From contig JACSVZ010000004.1 of assembly GCA_014706295.1 (NCBI GenBank), forward strand, positions 8,962,465-9,026,464: a DNA stretch of 64,000 nt, written 5' to 3'. The stretch is from Lycocorax pyrrhopterus obiensis. Lineage: Eukaryota; Chordata; Aves; Passeriformes; Paradisaeidae. The translations under genes were made by a program, and so were the position numbers. Under the pieces are notes generated by a model, which saw only the letters and a program-made list of their open reading frames with translations, searched no databases and was not told where the DNA came from. Every line of letters starts with the position of its first letter. Position 1 is the first letter of the stretch. This document shows, in pieces, positions 38,961 to 51,100 of this stretch.

Positions 38961-41040
38961 TGTGCTGCACGTGTCAGTCAGACAACACACAGGAGACAGC
39001 CCAACACCAACATCAATCCAGCAGGATCAGCTGGGACAGGATGCAGCCGTTTGCTAGCTCACACCGGGGGCAAACTGGGGAGTTACAACACATTTACAAC
39101 CAGGCTGAACCAGCCCAGGGGACAACCTCTGTAATACCTGTCCAGGTACAAAATGTTCTACTTCATCTTCCTATTTGTTTCCTTTGGATATATTAGCCTG
39201 AGAATTTATGGCAGCAGTGCTTGAAAAGCAGTGGATTTTATGCAAGTATTAGAGAAAACCCCTGGGAAACATTTAGCAGAATAAACTCAAGAAGTGGTAC
39301 CAGAAACATAACTGAGAAAGCTTGTGCTATATGCAGCTATGGTATGAGCATCCACTTAAAGGAATTAAATTAAAGACTTGAAATGTCTCATAAGAACTGT
39401 CGACAATATGCCACAGAGGAAGATACATAAATCAAATAAAAAAACTCAGATGAAAATCTAAGTCTCATAACTGTTCAATCCTTTCAAAATAAATCCAGGT
39501 CAACACTATATTTTATATCCAATTAAGTATGTTCAAGTTGATATTTATTAACAGTCAGTTCTGAAGCCCCTGGTTAAAATAAGGACTGTAATTTTAAAAT
39601 ATTGGTTCAGACAGCCTATACTACCTAATTTGTGATTTATACCACACTTGTGGACAAAGTGTCACACAGAGAGAATCTGGATGAGATATAAAGAGACTCC
39701 TGAAATCAGAAGCTTGAAGGCTATTCTTAAAAACAGCAGAAAAAGAAAAAAAAAAAAAAAAGGGAAAACAGCTCTACTTGCAAGTTTTTATTATGGCAAA
39801 GCACTGCCCGGTGTCTCCACCACTTCAGCTTGAACATCAGGCCTTACCAATACTCCCCTGAAGAAACCAATCAGCTCTACCCCCTCTTATGCGGCTTTAA
39901 AAAGTTTAGCCAATTCTCCTAATGTAGGTTACACCAGAAAGGGAATATTGTAATTCTTTCTCAAGAGATTTGAAGAATGGAAACACAGAGTGGTTTAATT
40001 AATGTTAAATAATCAAGTTCAACCTCATATAATTAAATTTAATCACCTATCAGAGTTAATAGGCCAAAAATAACAAACGGCATGAGAAGAATGAGAAATC
40101 CAGTGCAAAAGGTCCCAGAGTCAATAACGTGCTTATTAAAGTACTGAAGCTTGGCATATGTGCCAGTAGGAAAATGGAGTATTGAAGACCCACACCCTTC
40201 TAAACAAAAGGCTACCAGGAGTACAGCAGAAAAAGCGAGACAGTAGAAATTCAAGCTTCAAAGACTTTCCAAGCAGAAAAACATCTAACTTTGGCAATTT
40301 CTATTTTTAATTGATTTTATGAAGATTGAAGGGTGAAGGCTGAAAGCAAGATTCCTGCATCAAGGAAGAAAACACTTTTTGGAAGCCAAGGATACAATAT
40401 GATGTGCACATAACAGAAGGCAAAACTGATGATAACTGATGATGATTTTGCTGGAGTCACGCAACATATCCCTGATGACTACTGCAATGAGAGGTCACTA
40501 TAAAGAGGTTGGTAGAATGTATCAGAGAAGCACATGTAGGAAACCTCAACTCTTAGCTCAAAGATCCCAAAAGATAGAAGAGGCTAAAAAGAACAGAGAA
40601 GAAGAATGGAGGCACTTGACAGTTTTGCTTGCTGCCTTTTTGCTGATGTTACATGCCATTTCTTTTAGGGTATTTTAATTCTTCTTGAGTAAAGCAGTGA
40701 TCTAAATTGCCAGAAAGTATTGTTTACAGTAGGCTCAGAATCATGTCCTGGAAATTAGAAATGAAATGTTGTAGTCCTGCTTATTAAAGTTTAATTTGTC
40801 TTCTTTTCTGCAGTACATTTACAATTATACACTGACATCAGACAACCTTTGTCATGTCAAACGCTGACTTGAAACAGAAACAGAGCTTATTCCCACTGAA
40901 AGCATAAGACACGGGTATAAACTTCAAACTTAAGACCAAAATAAAAAAGCAATTCGAGATAAGCAAATAACCATTTCCAATTCCACCTTCCGGTCTCAAA
41001 TGCAATCATTTTTGGAGTAGGAACAGATTTAGCATCCTCA
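38961..41040. other. Non-coding DNA with poly-A tract
   Basis: No gene is seen. A run of 16 A lies at 39746-39761, with no recognisable retroposed sequence before it. The region is AT-rich, about 39500-40900 in particular. Confidence 0.55.
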
Positions 41041-41500
41041 GCAGCCCGCAGCTCATCCTCCTCCTCTAAATAACTGTGCATTCCCCAACCCGAGCCCGAG
41101 TGGCAGCGGCTGCAGCGGGATGCTCCTCTGTACCTGGATGCAGCCGCCGGCAGCGCCGCTCCCAATTCCCCCCTGCCAGGGCAGATTTAATCCCCACCCA
41201 TCTGGTCCCCACGGGGCTCCGGCGGCAGAGGCGCTTCCCACCCTCCCTGCGGGAGCTGCCTGACAGATGCACAGCGGGGGAAACGCAGCCTCCTCCTGCG
41301 ATTATCTCCTGCTCCCTGGGAAGGATTTAGTTCATTGAGGCTGCTGCTGAGAGCGCTCAGTTTACACGAGCTCCGTGCTCCTGAGATACGAGCCGAGGGT
41401 GTGTGTTTGTTTTGAACTCGGGTCAGGTGAGACCGCGGGGAATCATCCCGTGTGTCCTCAGGAAAAAGGCGCAAAACCTGAAGGAGCTCACAGGTTTCGG
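41041..41500. promoter_or_regulatory. CpG-island-like block, candidate promoter or first exon
   Basis: By hand I count about 28 CpG dinucleotides over 460 bp, with GC content near 60 percent, far above the flanking DNA. It is not a recognisable transposon. A strong plus-strand splice donor, GTCAG followed by GTGAGA (GT at 41427-41428), suggests a first exon of a plus-strand transcript, which would be antisense or divergent to PAK5. It could equally be an alternative PAK5 promoter on the minus strand, but I found no convincing minus-strand donor beside it. No ATG-initiated frame here looks like a known protein. Confidence 0.5.
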
Positions 41501-42694
41501 ATGGTGACAAGATCTAGTTTAGCTGTCAGACTTACTCATCTGCCCCCCCAAGGATGAGACTCCACGGGGGGTTTCTTTTACCGCTGTATTCTCAGTCTTG
41601 AAATTACAAATACTGACTCTCACTCTGCCATCAGAAGCACACAGTACATCATCCCACATGCCCACAAATACAGATAAATACCTATACATGCATGTAACAG
41701 CACATACATGTATGTACATACACTCATGCATGCCTAGATACAGCTTGAATCAGTTTTCCTGATCCTGACACTGTGGCTTGGCTTCATTCAACATTTTCTC
41801 CAGCGTCAGAAGTGCATAAAGCCATTGTGAAACCCCAAAATCAGAGATTCCTTCATTCCCTATCACTTCATTTCAAGACACAGAGCTTCAAAAAAAAAGC
41901 CAAACTACTGTGACCCTCATGATCTCCCACTGTACGCTCACAGAGCAAAAACGAAAATGCAAGTTTTGCTCTGTTTCTCCCTAATATTGCCACATTTTGT
42001 AACAGTGCAGAAAGCCCCTTTGCTTTGGTGATGTCCTCTCCACCACAGGCAGGTATTTACAGCCTAACAGGCTCTCACATGGCTGAGCCCCACCGAGAGA
42101 GGAATGGGGGAGCCCTGTGAGCCCCAACACTGCCAAGGCACCTCTGCAGCAGGAGCTGCTCCTGCTGTGGATCTGCAAAAGCAGCAATTCCCACGGCTGC
42201 TGTGGGGCTGGGTGCCTGCAAGCCCCTCCCGTGGAATTCATGCCTGATCAGCCGTGAGCTGACACAGAAGTGCTTTTTTTCAGTGTCACCACTTTATCTA
42301 GCTCCAAAAAAAACCTCGCAGCCTTACTACCATCAACACCTTCAGCTGATAAATTTGGCTGATCTGGGCCCACGGGTTCAAAAGTTCTCCAAGGGAGGGA
42401 TGAGGATATAAACAGAGCATGAGCACTTAAGCCTCCTTAGGAAGTCAGGCTAAAAAGAGATTTGACTTTCTAAAGTGCCATGATACAGTCTGGTAAGATG
42501 GTTTCAAGCCATGGGTGCAGGGCAAGTAAGGGGATCACTACCTCTGTCTGAGCAGCAGTGAATGAACCCTTTCACTACAAAACCTGCAGAGAGCTTGCAG
42601 GGGAGCACAATTAAAACATTTTAAGATGTGGGGAAAGATGTCAGGCTGGGCTGGGGGGATCTCCACAACTTTAAATCAAGCAGGTTTAAACAGA
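41501..42694. other. Non-coding DNA with a TACATG-rich patch
   Basis: No gene is seen. At 41683-41735 there is a patch of TACATG/CATGTA words (ACATACATGTATGTACATAC), an alternating purine-pyrimidine simple sequence. Nothing else is recognisable before the CR1 at 42695. Confidence 0.55.
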
Positions 42695-43466
42695 CTGGAT
42701 CAATGGGCTGAGGATCAACAAGGCCAAGTGCCAGGTCCTGCACCTGGGTCACAGCAACCCCATGTGGCACTACAGGCTGGGGAAGAATGGCTTGAGAGCA
42801 GCCAAGCACAAAGGGACCTGGGAGTGCAGCTTGACAGGCAGCTGGATATGAGCCCAGGCAGGCAAGAATGCCAAAGGAACCCAGGCCTCTCTCAAGAATA
42901 GTGTGTCCAGCAGGACTGGGAAGTGACTGTCCCCCTGTACTCGGCACTGGTGAAGTCACACCTCAAATCCTGTGCTCAGTTTTTGTGCTCCTCAATTAAA
43001 AAAGGACATGGAGGTGCTGGAGCAAGTGCAGAGAAGCAAAACCCTGGAGAAAGGTCTAGAAAACGTCCTGTGATGAGGGGTCGAGGTAACTGGGGTTGTT
43101 TAGGCTGGGGAAGAAGGTGCTTGGGGATGGGGGGGGCTCATTCCTCTCTACAGCTACCTAAACAGAGGTTGTAGTGAGGTGGGGTCATCTCTCCTGCCAC
43201 GTCTGACGAGAAAGGATGAGAAGAAATGGCCTTATATTGTGCCAGGGGAGATACAGATTAGACATTAGAAAAAATGTTTTCACTAGAACAGTGGTCAGGC
43301 ATTGGAAGAAGTTGATGTGGTAGAGTTACTGCCTTTGGAAGTGTTCAAGAAGCATCTGGATATGTCTGGTGGTTCAGAGCTGATTAAGGTGGTGCTAGGT
43401 GGATGTTTGGACTAGATAGGGTGATCTCAAAGGTCTCTTCCAACCTTGATGATTCTGTGATTCTGT
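42695..43466 (+). mobile_element. CR1 LINE, about 770 bp of ORF2 end and 3' UTR
   Basis: This is the longest CR1 copy in the window. It reads in order CAACAAGGCCAAGTGCCAGG, GTCCTGCACCTGGGTCACA, CCCCTGTACTCGGCACTGG, GACATGGAGGTGCTGGAGCA, GAAATGGCCTTATATTG and CCAGGGGAGATACAGATTAG. It ends with the tail GATGATTCTGTGATTCTG at about 43449-43466. Plus orientation. Stops and indels break the reverse transcriptase C-terminal region, so it is a dead 5'-truncated copy. Confidence 0.95.
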
Positions 43467-44149
43467 TAAGCCAGAAAATAGTGGAAAAAGTATTAAAAAG
43501 TTTTAAAAGGTTGGTTCTGCAGCCAAGAAGTTCCTATGGATTGAGAGAAGGCTCAAACACCCTCAACGAGTGGGGGATGCTGAAATTCCAGATTTCTGCA
43601 CTAAAGAGGAACATGCTTTGTTACCCTGCCAGCATTACACATTCTTTCAGCATTGGAGACCTACTGATTTAGTAGCACCAGAGAGATGTTAAAACATAGA
43701 ATAATACAGTCAAGCTCTGAGAAACCAATGTCCTGATGCACATTGTTTACCCCAGTCCCTGTGCACATGGGCAGCACTGTCCTTTCCATCAGGCTTGGGA
43801 TCAGGTGCACTGGGAGGGCTCCCTCTCTCCAGCAGGGCTGGGTGTTCTCGGCTTCAGCAGGGAGATGGCTCCCTGCTCTCCTCTTCCGCACAGCACAGAG
43901 GGAAAGAGATGAGAGCCGTGGAATTAAGTGAAGGTAAACAAAGGATCCTGCTGGGGACCAAAGCTTTGACCTGGGAGATGTATCCCAGAGGCGGTGCCTG
44001 ATGAACCTTGGGTGGGTCTTCCTCAAAGCCTTCTGTGATTTCCTGGACAATTGAAACAGGCAATAAACCCCAATTTCCACTGTGAAGATGAAGATCACTC
44101 CAATTGATGCCCTGGGTTTTAACTTTTATATTTTTCAAATCCTGTACTG
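43467..44149. other. Non-coding DNA between CR1 and LTR-like element
   Basis: No gene is seen. Part of it may belong to the U3 region of the downstream LTR-like element, whose left edge I could not fix. Confidence 0.45.
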
Positions 44150-44541
44150 CCCAGTGTGTAACTCTGAAGTTTCTTGTAGCCTGTTAATTTCTGCTCTCTC
44201 GTGCTGGGTAGACATAACAAAGCCTGTCCAGGCCTGCTCTCCAAGGACACCCAGACTGTCTGAGGCCCAAAATGTGTAAACCAACATCTTAAGAAGGGGA
44301 TGAGCTTGGGGAAATCACATCATTAACTGAAGTTTTAATTGGAGAATTAACCCTGATATGCAAATGAACCAAACCTATAAAAGTGTGAAGAACTCGTGCC
44401 CTGTCGTCCCTCTTGGGGTCCATCTTGGCAGTGGCCTCTGGCTCCCCAGGGGTACCTTTGAAGGCCTTTCAAATAAATACCTGCCTTTATTCCCTTACTC
44501 CTGTCTAGTCTCTGTTTTAGGTGGCCTCTCAAGGCATCACA
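44150..44541 (+). mobile_element. Solo-LTR-like element with octamer, TATA and poly-A signal
   Basis: It has a compact retroviral LTR promoter on the plus strand: octamer ATGCAAAT at 44358-44365, TATAAAA at 44376-44382, and AATAAA at 44472-44477, about 95 bp after the TATA box. A short U5-like stretch then ends GGCATCACA at 44541. The phrase GGGGTCCATCTTGG follows the TATA box, as I recall from avian ERV LTRs, but the family is not certain. The left boundary is a guess (TGTGTAAC near 44155), and no target duplication was found. No internal retroviral coding sequence is nearby. Confidence 0.55.
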
Positions 44542-45253
44542 ATATGCGATGGCATTACCCAGTCCCCACCTGTAGTCCATATAAGCCACAATAACCATCC
44601 ATGCTGGCTCCAGGATGCAGCACCACTGACATCTCATTTCCCTCCTCCTCCTGCTCTTATTTTGTTTATAGAAACAAGTTTGCACTCCCTGGTGCTATTT
44701 TTGTACTGTTCTATGACTCCTTCCCACCCGGTTATTCACATAATTACAGCCACCCCAAGATTATGTTAATGGTTTAAGTACCATGTTGAAACACAGAGAA
44801 AACAAACTGGAAGCTGGGCACAGAGTGTTGCCCCAAATTAGAGAACAATTCTCTACAATTACAATGTCCCCATCCCTGTTGTAATTAACACAGTGCAGTC
44901 AAAACCAGCTAATACGAATGGTGTTAAAAAGGTCTAATTTGTCTAAATAAGAGAGTCTATTAGTGAACAAATTACATATTGCCCCTAGGAAACAAAACAA
45001 CACAAAGAAAGTTGATATAAAAGCATTTTCTGAAGACTTCAGATGTTACCAACCTCAGTTCAGCCTCAGGGTCAGCTCCCAAGTGGAGACTGAGGATGGG
45101 TCTATACATCCACAAATAATGCTGCACTCCAGCTCAGTCTGAAGTCTTGGTTTCCACCTGTCTCTCTTGCACTCCTATGGAAACAGAAACCTTTTCTTGT
45201 GAAATACTGACAGAAAGAATGCAAATTAGACAAAAAGTTTGGAGTTTTCCTCT

Positions 45254-45303
45254 CAAGCCAAGGTAAACAAGCCAAGGTAAAACCAAACCAAACCAAACCA
45301 AAG
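45254..45303. repeat. 14-bp tandem duplication running into (ACCAA)n
   Basis: CAAGCCAAGGTAAA is present twice in tandem (45254-45267 and 45268-45281). It passes directly into about four ACCAA units ending near 45303. Confidence 0.9.
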
Positions 45304-46134
45304 GTATTCAGCTGGGAAAATGTCTGGGAATGCCAGGAAAAGCGACTGCTCTTACAGAGTGCTGTGTGTCCCCAGGCTGCCAAGGAAGAGACAGCTAAGC
45401 AGCATTTGCAGAATTTTCCAGTTTCGGGGAAAGCTGGATTTCAAGCAAGTCCCTTTTTCTTGTAGGTGCATACTTAAAATAGGGCTAACGCTTCCAGTGC
45501 CTCCCATTAAGGAAAGCATAAGATCATCCCAATGGAACTGATTTTTTATCAGCCAAGTCAGTGAAGCCATAATTATTGCAGCCCTCCTGGGCTCATAGCT
45601 ACCAGCCATTTATAGGGCAGCAGGGAGATAAAAACAGCATTTACACATACATATAATCTCTTTATTTCTCTATTAAATATTCATTTCCACAGGATTTACA
45701 GAGTCTCTGGGCAGCAGCCACCGCCCAGCGCCCGCTGTGCCGCTGGCAGCTCCCACACGGACGCCGTGGGCTTCACCCAGCACTTAACACTCCTCCTGCT
45801 TCTGCCTTCCTGAACTTCCAGAAATACTTATTTTATTATTATTATCCTAGCTTTCTTCTTCTACCTGCACAGTGAACCCACTGGTGCCACTATTTTGGAT
45901 TTCTTTATCCTGAATATCAAAAAGTTTTAACGCTATTTTGGCTGTTTCTCAGCTTGTGGAGCTCTTGGCCCCATGTTTTTTGGCTGTTGCCTTTCCAAGA
46001 CCTCTCAGGATCAGTGACAAATGCCTAAAGGCCAATTGCCACTCACTGTAATGAGCACATTTGTGCTTTTATGGAGAATGCAGGGTATGGCATCACATCC
46101 ACACCAGTGGGAAAATCCCTTTAATTTCTAGGAT

Positions 46135-46180
46135 GCCACCAGATATCTTAGCAGATGATATCTCACCAGACGATATCTCA
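46135..46180. repeat. Three 15-bp near-repeats each with GATATCT-type core
   Basis: Three adjacent units end in ATATCTTA, GATATCTCA and GATATCTCA. They run GCCACCAGATATCTTA, then GCAGATGATATCTCA, then CCAGACGATATCTCA. The last two differ at three positions. The clustered EcoRV-type palindrome GATATC may be chance from duplication. No known binding site is claimed. Confidence 0.85.
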
Positions 46181-47994
46181 GAAATCATGTTTGCCCCCCA
46201 AACTGCTCTGATCCTTTTTTGTTTTTTACAGGAACAAATACAGACTTGCAGCTTTGGCCTAAATTAACTAAGTAGGATTTATACACAAGCTCAAGAACAA
46301 ATACTGATTTGCAGAACGTTGCTAAGCCAAACAGAGGGACATTATTCTCATTATAATAACAAGCTTCTCCAAAGCACAGGAGTCAAAGCAACCCTCGCCC
46401 CAGCATTTTGCAGCAGCTGGCTTTGCAGGGATAAATACAGCCTCGTGGGCAGTTCCATCTGCTGGCCCACCAGAAATGGAAACATTGGGAAAAAAAACCC
46501 ATGAAAACTCCCCAAATCTATGTTTTACTCCAGAGATGACACATTCAGCTTCCCAGCTGGCTTCTAAGTCACTCAGCCTCCCAGATTTATGCGAAACAGC
46601 ACTTAAAAATACTTTTTACCATTAGCTGGAGGGGGAGAGGGAACAAGACAGCAAAAGAAAGAGCATTTGCTCTGAGACTATTGAAAAGCTCAAAGTTTAC
46701 TGCAAAGGGGTGTAAAGAAACCTCACCAGGTTACACAGCAGAATATCCTGACAGCCTGAGAACAGTATTTTACACCAGCAGTCTCCTTCTCTGAATCCAG
46801 GCACTGGACATGCAGCAGCTCAACACAAACGCCCGAGCTCCTGGTTAGGAGGTGGCTTCAGGTGAACTCAAGCAACATCTGCAACTTGGTTTTGCACCAC
46901 TGACAAAGCCCACGAGAACACCAATCTCAGACTTCCACAGGACACATGGGACGGAAGCACCCCACAGTCTTTACACAGGACATCCTCTGATGTACAAACA
47001 CACAATAAGCCCTTTTCTCCCCCTTCCCAAAAACAGGAGAATCATCAGAAATGAGGTTTTGAAGGAAATAAATGTTTCTGGCATGCAGTGAAATTAAAAC
47101 AAAACCAACTGCAAAACCCCTACATACATGTCTGGGTTCCCTGGAAATATCACTTTTGATTTCAACATTTTTGGGGCAAGGTGCAGCCTGTGCAAACAAA
47201 ACTTTCTGCAAACAGGCTAAAAGCAGCGGTTAAAGGTGGATGTTGCTGAGCTCTGCCCTCTGCAGTTGCAGCTTGGCTGCAAAGCATGAAGACATGCACA
47301 TTAAACTCCCCAAATGTTAAGATAAGCAAATACTAATTTGCCATAACTCTGAAGTTAGTGCCAAAACCTCTGAAGATGGCTCTGCTGAAAGCATGAAATC
47401 CCTCAACAGATCCTGGAACAACTCAGGTCTTTGAGTTTTCTATAGCTGCTGCCCTTTTCCTATGAAAGCATAAATTCTCCCTTAATTGAATTTGACAATT
47501 GAAAAGTAAAGAGATTTAAAATAACAAATGGTTCCCCAGCTCTCCCTGCAGCAAGGTTAGAGACACTTAATTGAACTTTAGCTTAGCTGCCAAACCAGAA
47601 AACCAACAAATAAGAAAGCACTGGGAATACCTGTGTTTATTAAGTCAGTAACTCATGTTTCTCCAGGAACAGCTCTGCACTGTCAAACTTTTTTCCTCTT
47701 TTAATCGCAAAAAAAGCAAGGAAAACACAAAAACTGTTTGGCACCACAAGGACTGTGGAGGTACCTACAGAACTGGCCACAGCAGCCAGCAACAAAATGC
47801 CTCTGTAAAAATATCCAGGAGACCAGAGCACAACCTCCCTGCGTGACAGGGGATATTCCACTTGGGCCATGTCCACATACACCCGAAATGCAATACGTGC
47901 AAGCCAGGAGGCAACTTCAACCCCATATGTCACAGTCGATGGGATGGATCCTGGAACAGCTTTGGGGTCAGCCTTGGCACGATGATGTTAAAAA

Positions 47995-48175
47995 CTGAAA
48001 AGGATGCAGTAAAAATTACTGACGGGAGAAAAATGTCTTTTAATGAGAAATGTGGCGCTCAATCTGTTCAGCTTGTCTGAGAGGTAACTTGATTATAGCG
48101 TAAAACCCCCTTCACAAAGGAAAACACAGCGCCAGAAAAAGGCTTTGTTATCTCTGCAGTAACAAATAAAAGAAA
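47995..48175. promoter_or_regulatory. Candidate conserved non-coding element
   Basis: A unique-looking stretch with GACGGGAGAAAAATGTC, GTGGCGCTCAAT, TTGATTATAGCG and CACAGCGCC. It retains CpGs and has no repeat signature. Inferred from composition only. Confidence 0.22.
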
Positions 48176-51100
48176 TCACTGGCTGGAAGCTGAAGACAGG
48201 AAAAAGCCAACAAGGAAAGTATTTTTACAGCATGAATCATTAAACTCTCAAACAAGCTATGAAATAGAGCAGAAAAAGCTTAAATTCTTGGAGATGCCAT
48301 GCGAAGCCTGCATCTCTTCCTGCAGAGGGAAGTGCAGTCAGACACTGCGTGCCCTGTGCTGAGATGAGCAGGTGGAAACAGAGCAGCTCATGGAACACCA
48401 GAGTGAGGACAAGGATGACTCAACAGTCCCTTCTGGCTTGACTTTCTGAATCACTGTGGAGCCACTAGCCCAGCATCTCACGTGGACAGGGAGAAGCACT
48501 TACGTACTGCAACTTGCTCAGCCACAAGGAAATGGAATAAATCTTCCTTTTGAAAGCCAGTTTTCCAACAAGTTTGGAAATAAGGGTAGCATCATGACGT
48601 TCTGATTTTGTTTGAGGCTTTCAATGCAGATGAAATTATAACAGATAATAAAGAAGAGTGTGCAGACTCAGGTACCCTCACAAACCTCTCCTCGCTCACA
48701 CTGCTGGCTCGGTCAGGCTTTTGTCGAGGCACTGTTAGGGGCAGTTGATCGCAGCAATTTCCCTTCTTTGCTTTCCCATTTGCAAAATAATTACTGAGGG
48801 ATATTAAAACACATGAGGGAAAAAACATTTGCACTGAATTTTTTCTCCTCCAAAAATCAGACGATGTTTCCCCAGACAGCATCAAAAAGAGCATCTCTTA
48901 AGCTACTTATTAATGTTTAAACATGTTTATTTCAAGTGATAGCAGTGCTCTTTGATAAATAATGATCCAGGTAAAATAAAAATAGCTAACAAAGGAAAAC
49001 AAGATTGTTTGGCTGCTCTTCTGTCAAGCCATTCTCAGAAGTCCAGCAATTAAAGGGGAACGTATCCTTGCTGGAAAAGCTCAGCAAAGTTAACTTAACT
49101 CAGTTTTGATTTAAGAAACCCTCGGAGCTCTGTCCTCCCCCTGGCCTTGGCACACGTGTTGCTTGGTAATTTGGGCAGCAGGTTTGCCACCAGTGCCTGG
49201 CCGCGAAGGAACACTGATCCGCTGAGCCTTTCTTGGGAACAGCAGGGCCACACTCTGTGCTCAGCTCCGGCACTGCAGCACCAGGATCTATGTTTAGAGA
49301 TTCCCTTTAAGAGCTCATTTTGCAAAACACTTGCTCATTATCACCAACTAACCAGTGATTAAATAATCATATACTTTCATCTCGGATCCTGGTCAGACAG
49401 CTTCCTTTGCCTGGTCTCTGAATTAAAGGGAGGTATTTTCCTATGCTGGGCAGCAGCTTTATGGGACCAAGAAATCACACTGAGCTCTCACAATGCACTG
49501 AAATCTATTTTTATCTTCCCTCAGCAAGTCTCAGCTCTAAAAGGTAGGTGGCTATCAGGTAACAGTAAAACAGTTTACCCAGTGTAGTTCATCCAAATTT
49601 TATGACAGATACAAAGCGCTTTGCGGAGGTGGCTTAAAGCTATGGATGCTTGTACTGAACTCCTGCAATGTTTGCAATGATTCAAAATGATTTAATGACA
49701 CATCTGCTTCGGGTTTATGTTTTTCTGAGCAGCAGGATGTTGGAGGAGCGAGTGTATCACATTCCTCTTGCACTTGGAGCCCCACTTCACAATTCCTATG
49801 CCAAGGGCAGACTCAACCCTAGAGAGGCACGGGAGGGAGAGAGGGAGGGAAGGATGGATGTATGGAAGCTCTCCAACCCACTCACTGGCCCGGCGCAACG
49901 GGTTTTGTGGGAACTCCAACAGCACGGACTGCTGATGACAACAAGTAAGGAGGCAAATATATTAATATATTAATATCTTAGAGTGGGGATTTCCAGAGAG
50001 CCCTACAAGAACCAGATCAACCGAACTGAATCTCAACAGAAGCTGGAAGTCCCCCTAAAGAAAGATCCTGCTGGTTCTGCCAGCACCCCACTGGTTCCCT
50101 TAGAGCTCTGAAACAGGGACCTTGCCCCTCTCCCTGCAAAGACCAGGATTCCAGCAGTAGGGCAGATGGTTTAGGAATAGGACTGTAAGAAGATTTTGTC
50201 TGTAACCACTAACTCCAGTACCAAGTGGTGCAGGAAGGTTTTGTGGAGCACCTTGTCTCCTCCCCTGGCTATAAAGGGAACCCATGTCCTGACACAGCCC
50301 CTCTGACACGTGTTTAAACTCGGTGCCCAAAGTAGGCAGTGTTAGTCCTGTCTAACTATTGCAGACGCTTGTGCTTTGCCTAAGGCTGATTTAAGCTCAC
50401 TAAAGCCCTCAAACAAGGCTTGAAATACCATTGCTGCAGCACATAGGATTAATGCTGGTCCTTCTGCAGAGGGGTGAAAGTCATTTGCAGAACTGTGTTA
50501 ATTCCTGATTTGAATTTAGATGATGTTTTTAAATAAGAAACAAGCTCAGAACATCTGCTGGGAATCTGTGACTTGGATAAACCTTAATAAGTCACTAAAT
50601 ACAAGTTACTATTGGAAAAGTGCTCAGACTGCAGTGCTGGCTGTATAAAATTAATAATAATAGTAACAATAATAAAGGAAGATAGGAACATCACTTCTAG
50701 AGAATAATGGCTTCAGACTGAGTATTACGGGCACAGCTGATGTATTCAGAATGGTACAACAGTATTAATGAGCTCTAGATCAGCACACTCAATCCACAAA
50801 AGAAGCTCCTTTTCTTCAGTAGAGGAGGAACAGGAAAGGAGGAGGCTCTACCTGGAGTTAGGAGAGGGAAGTCCTTGGGGCAGACTGGATCAGGACAGCA
50901 AGGGTAATGAGACAGCAAAATCCTGCTGCTGTTTCAGCCAGACTTTCTCAGTGCTGACACTTGGGTGTCATGTGCCCTGAGCAATTCCTCCTGCAGTCCA
51001 TGGGTGGTAACAGAGCTCAGGAAACACCAGATTCCCCAGAATTTTGGCATTCCTAACTCGCCAGCATCTTCAGACTAAGCCATCCCGCAGGGTGATTCTG

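Larger units (their letters stand above)
44542..47994. other. Non-coding DNA with short tandem repeats
   Basis: No gene is seen. It contains two small tandem repeats listed separately (45254-45303 and 46135-46180). Around 45661-45780 is a short GC-richer patch without recognisable content. Confidence 0.55.

Noticed and set aside
41683..41735. TACATG-rich patch as a regulatory palindrome array
   Set aside because: It is short, irregular alternating purine-pyrimidine simple sequence without a consistent unit.
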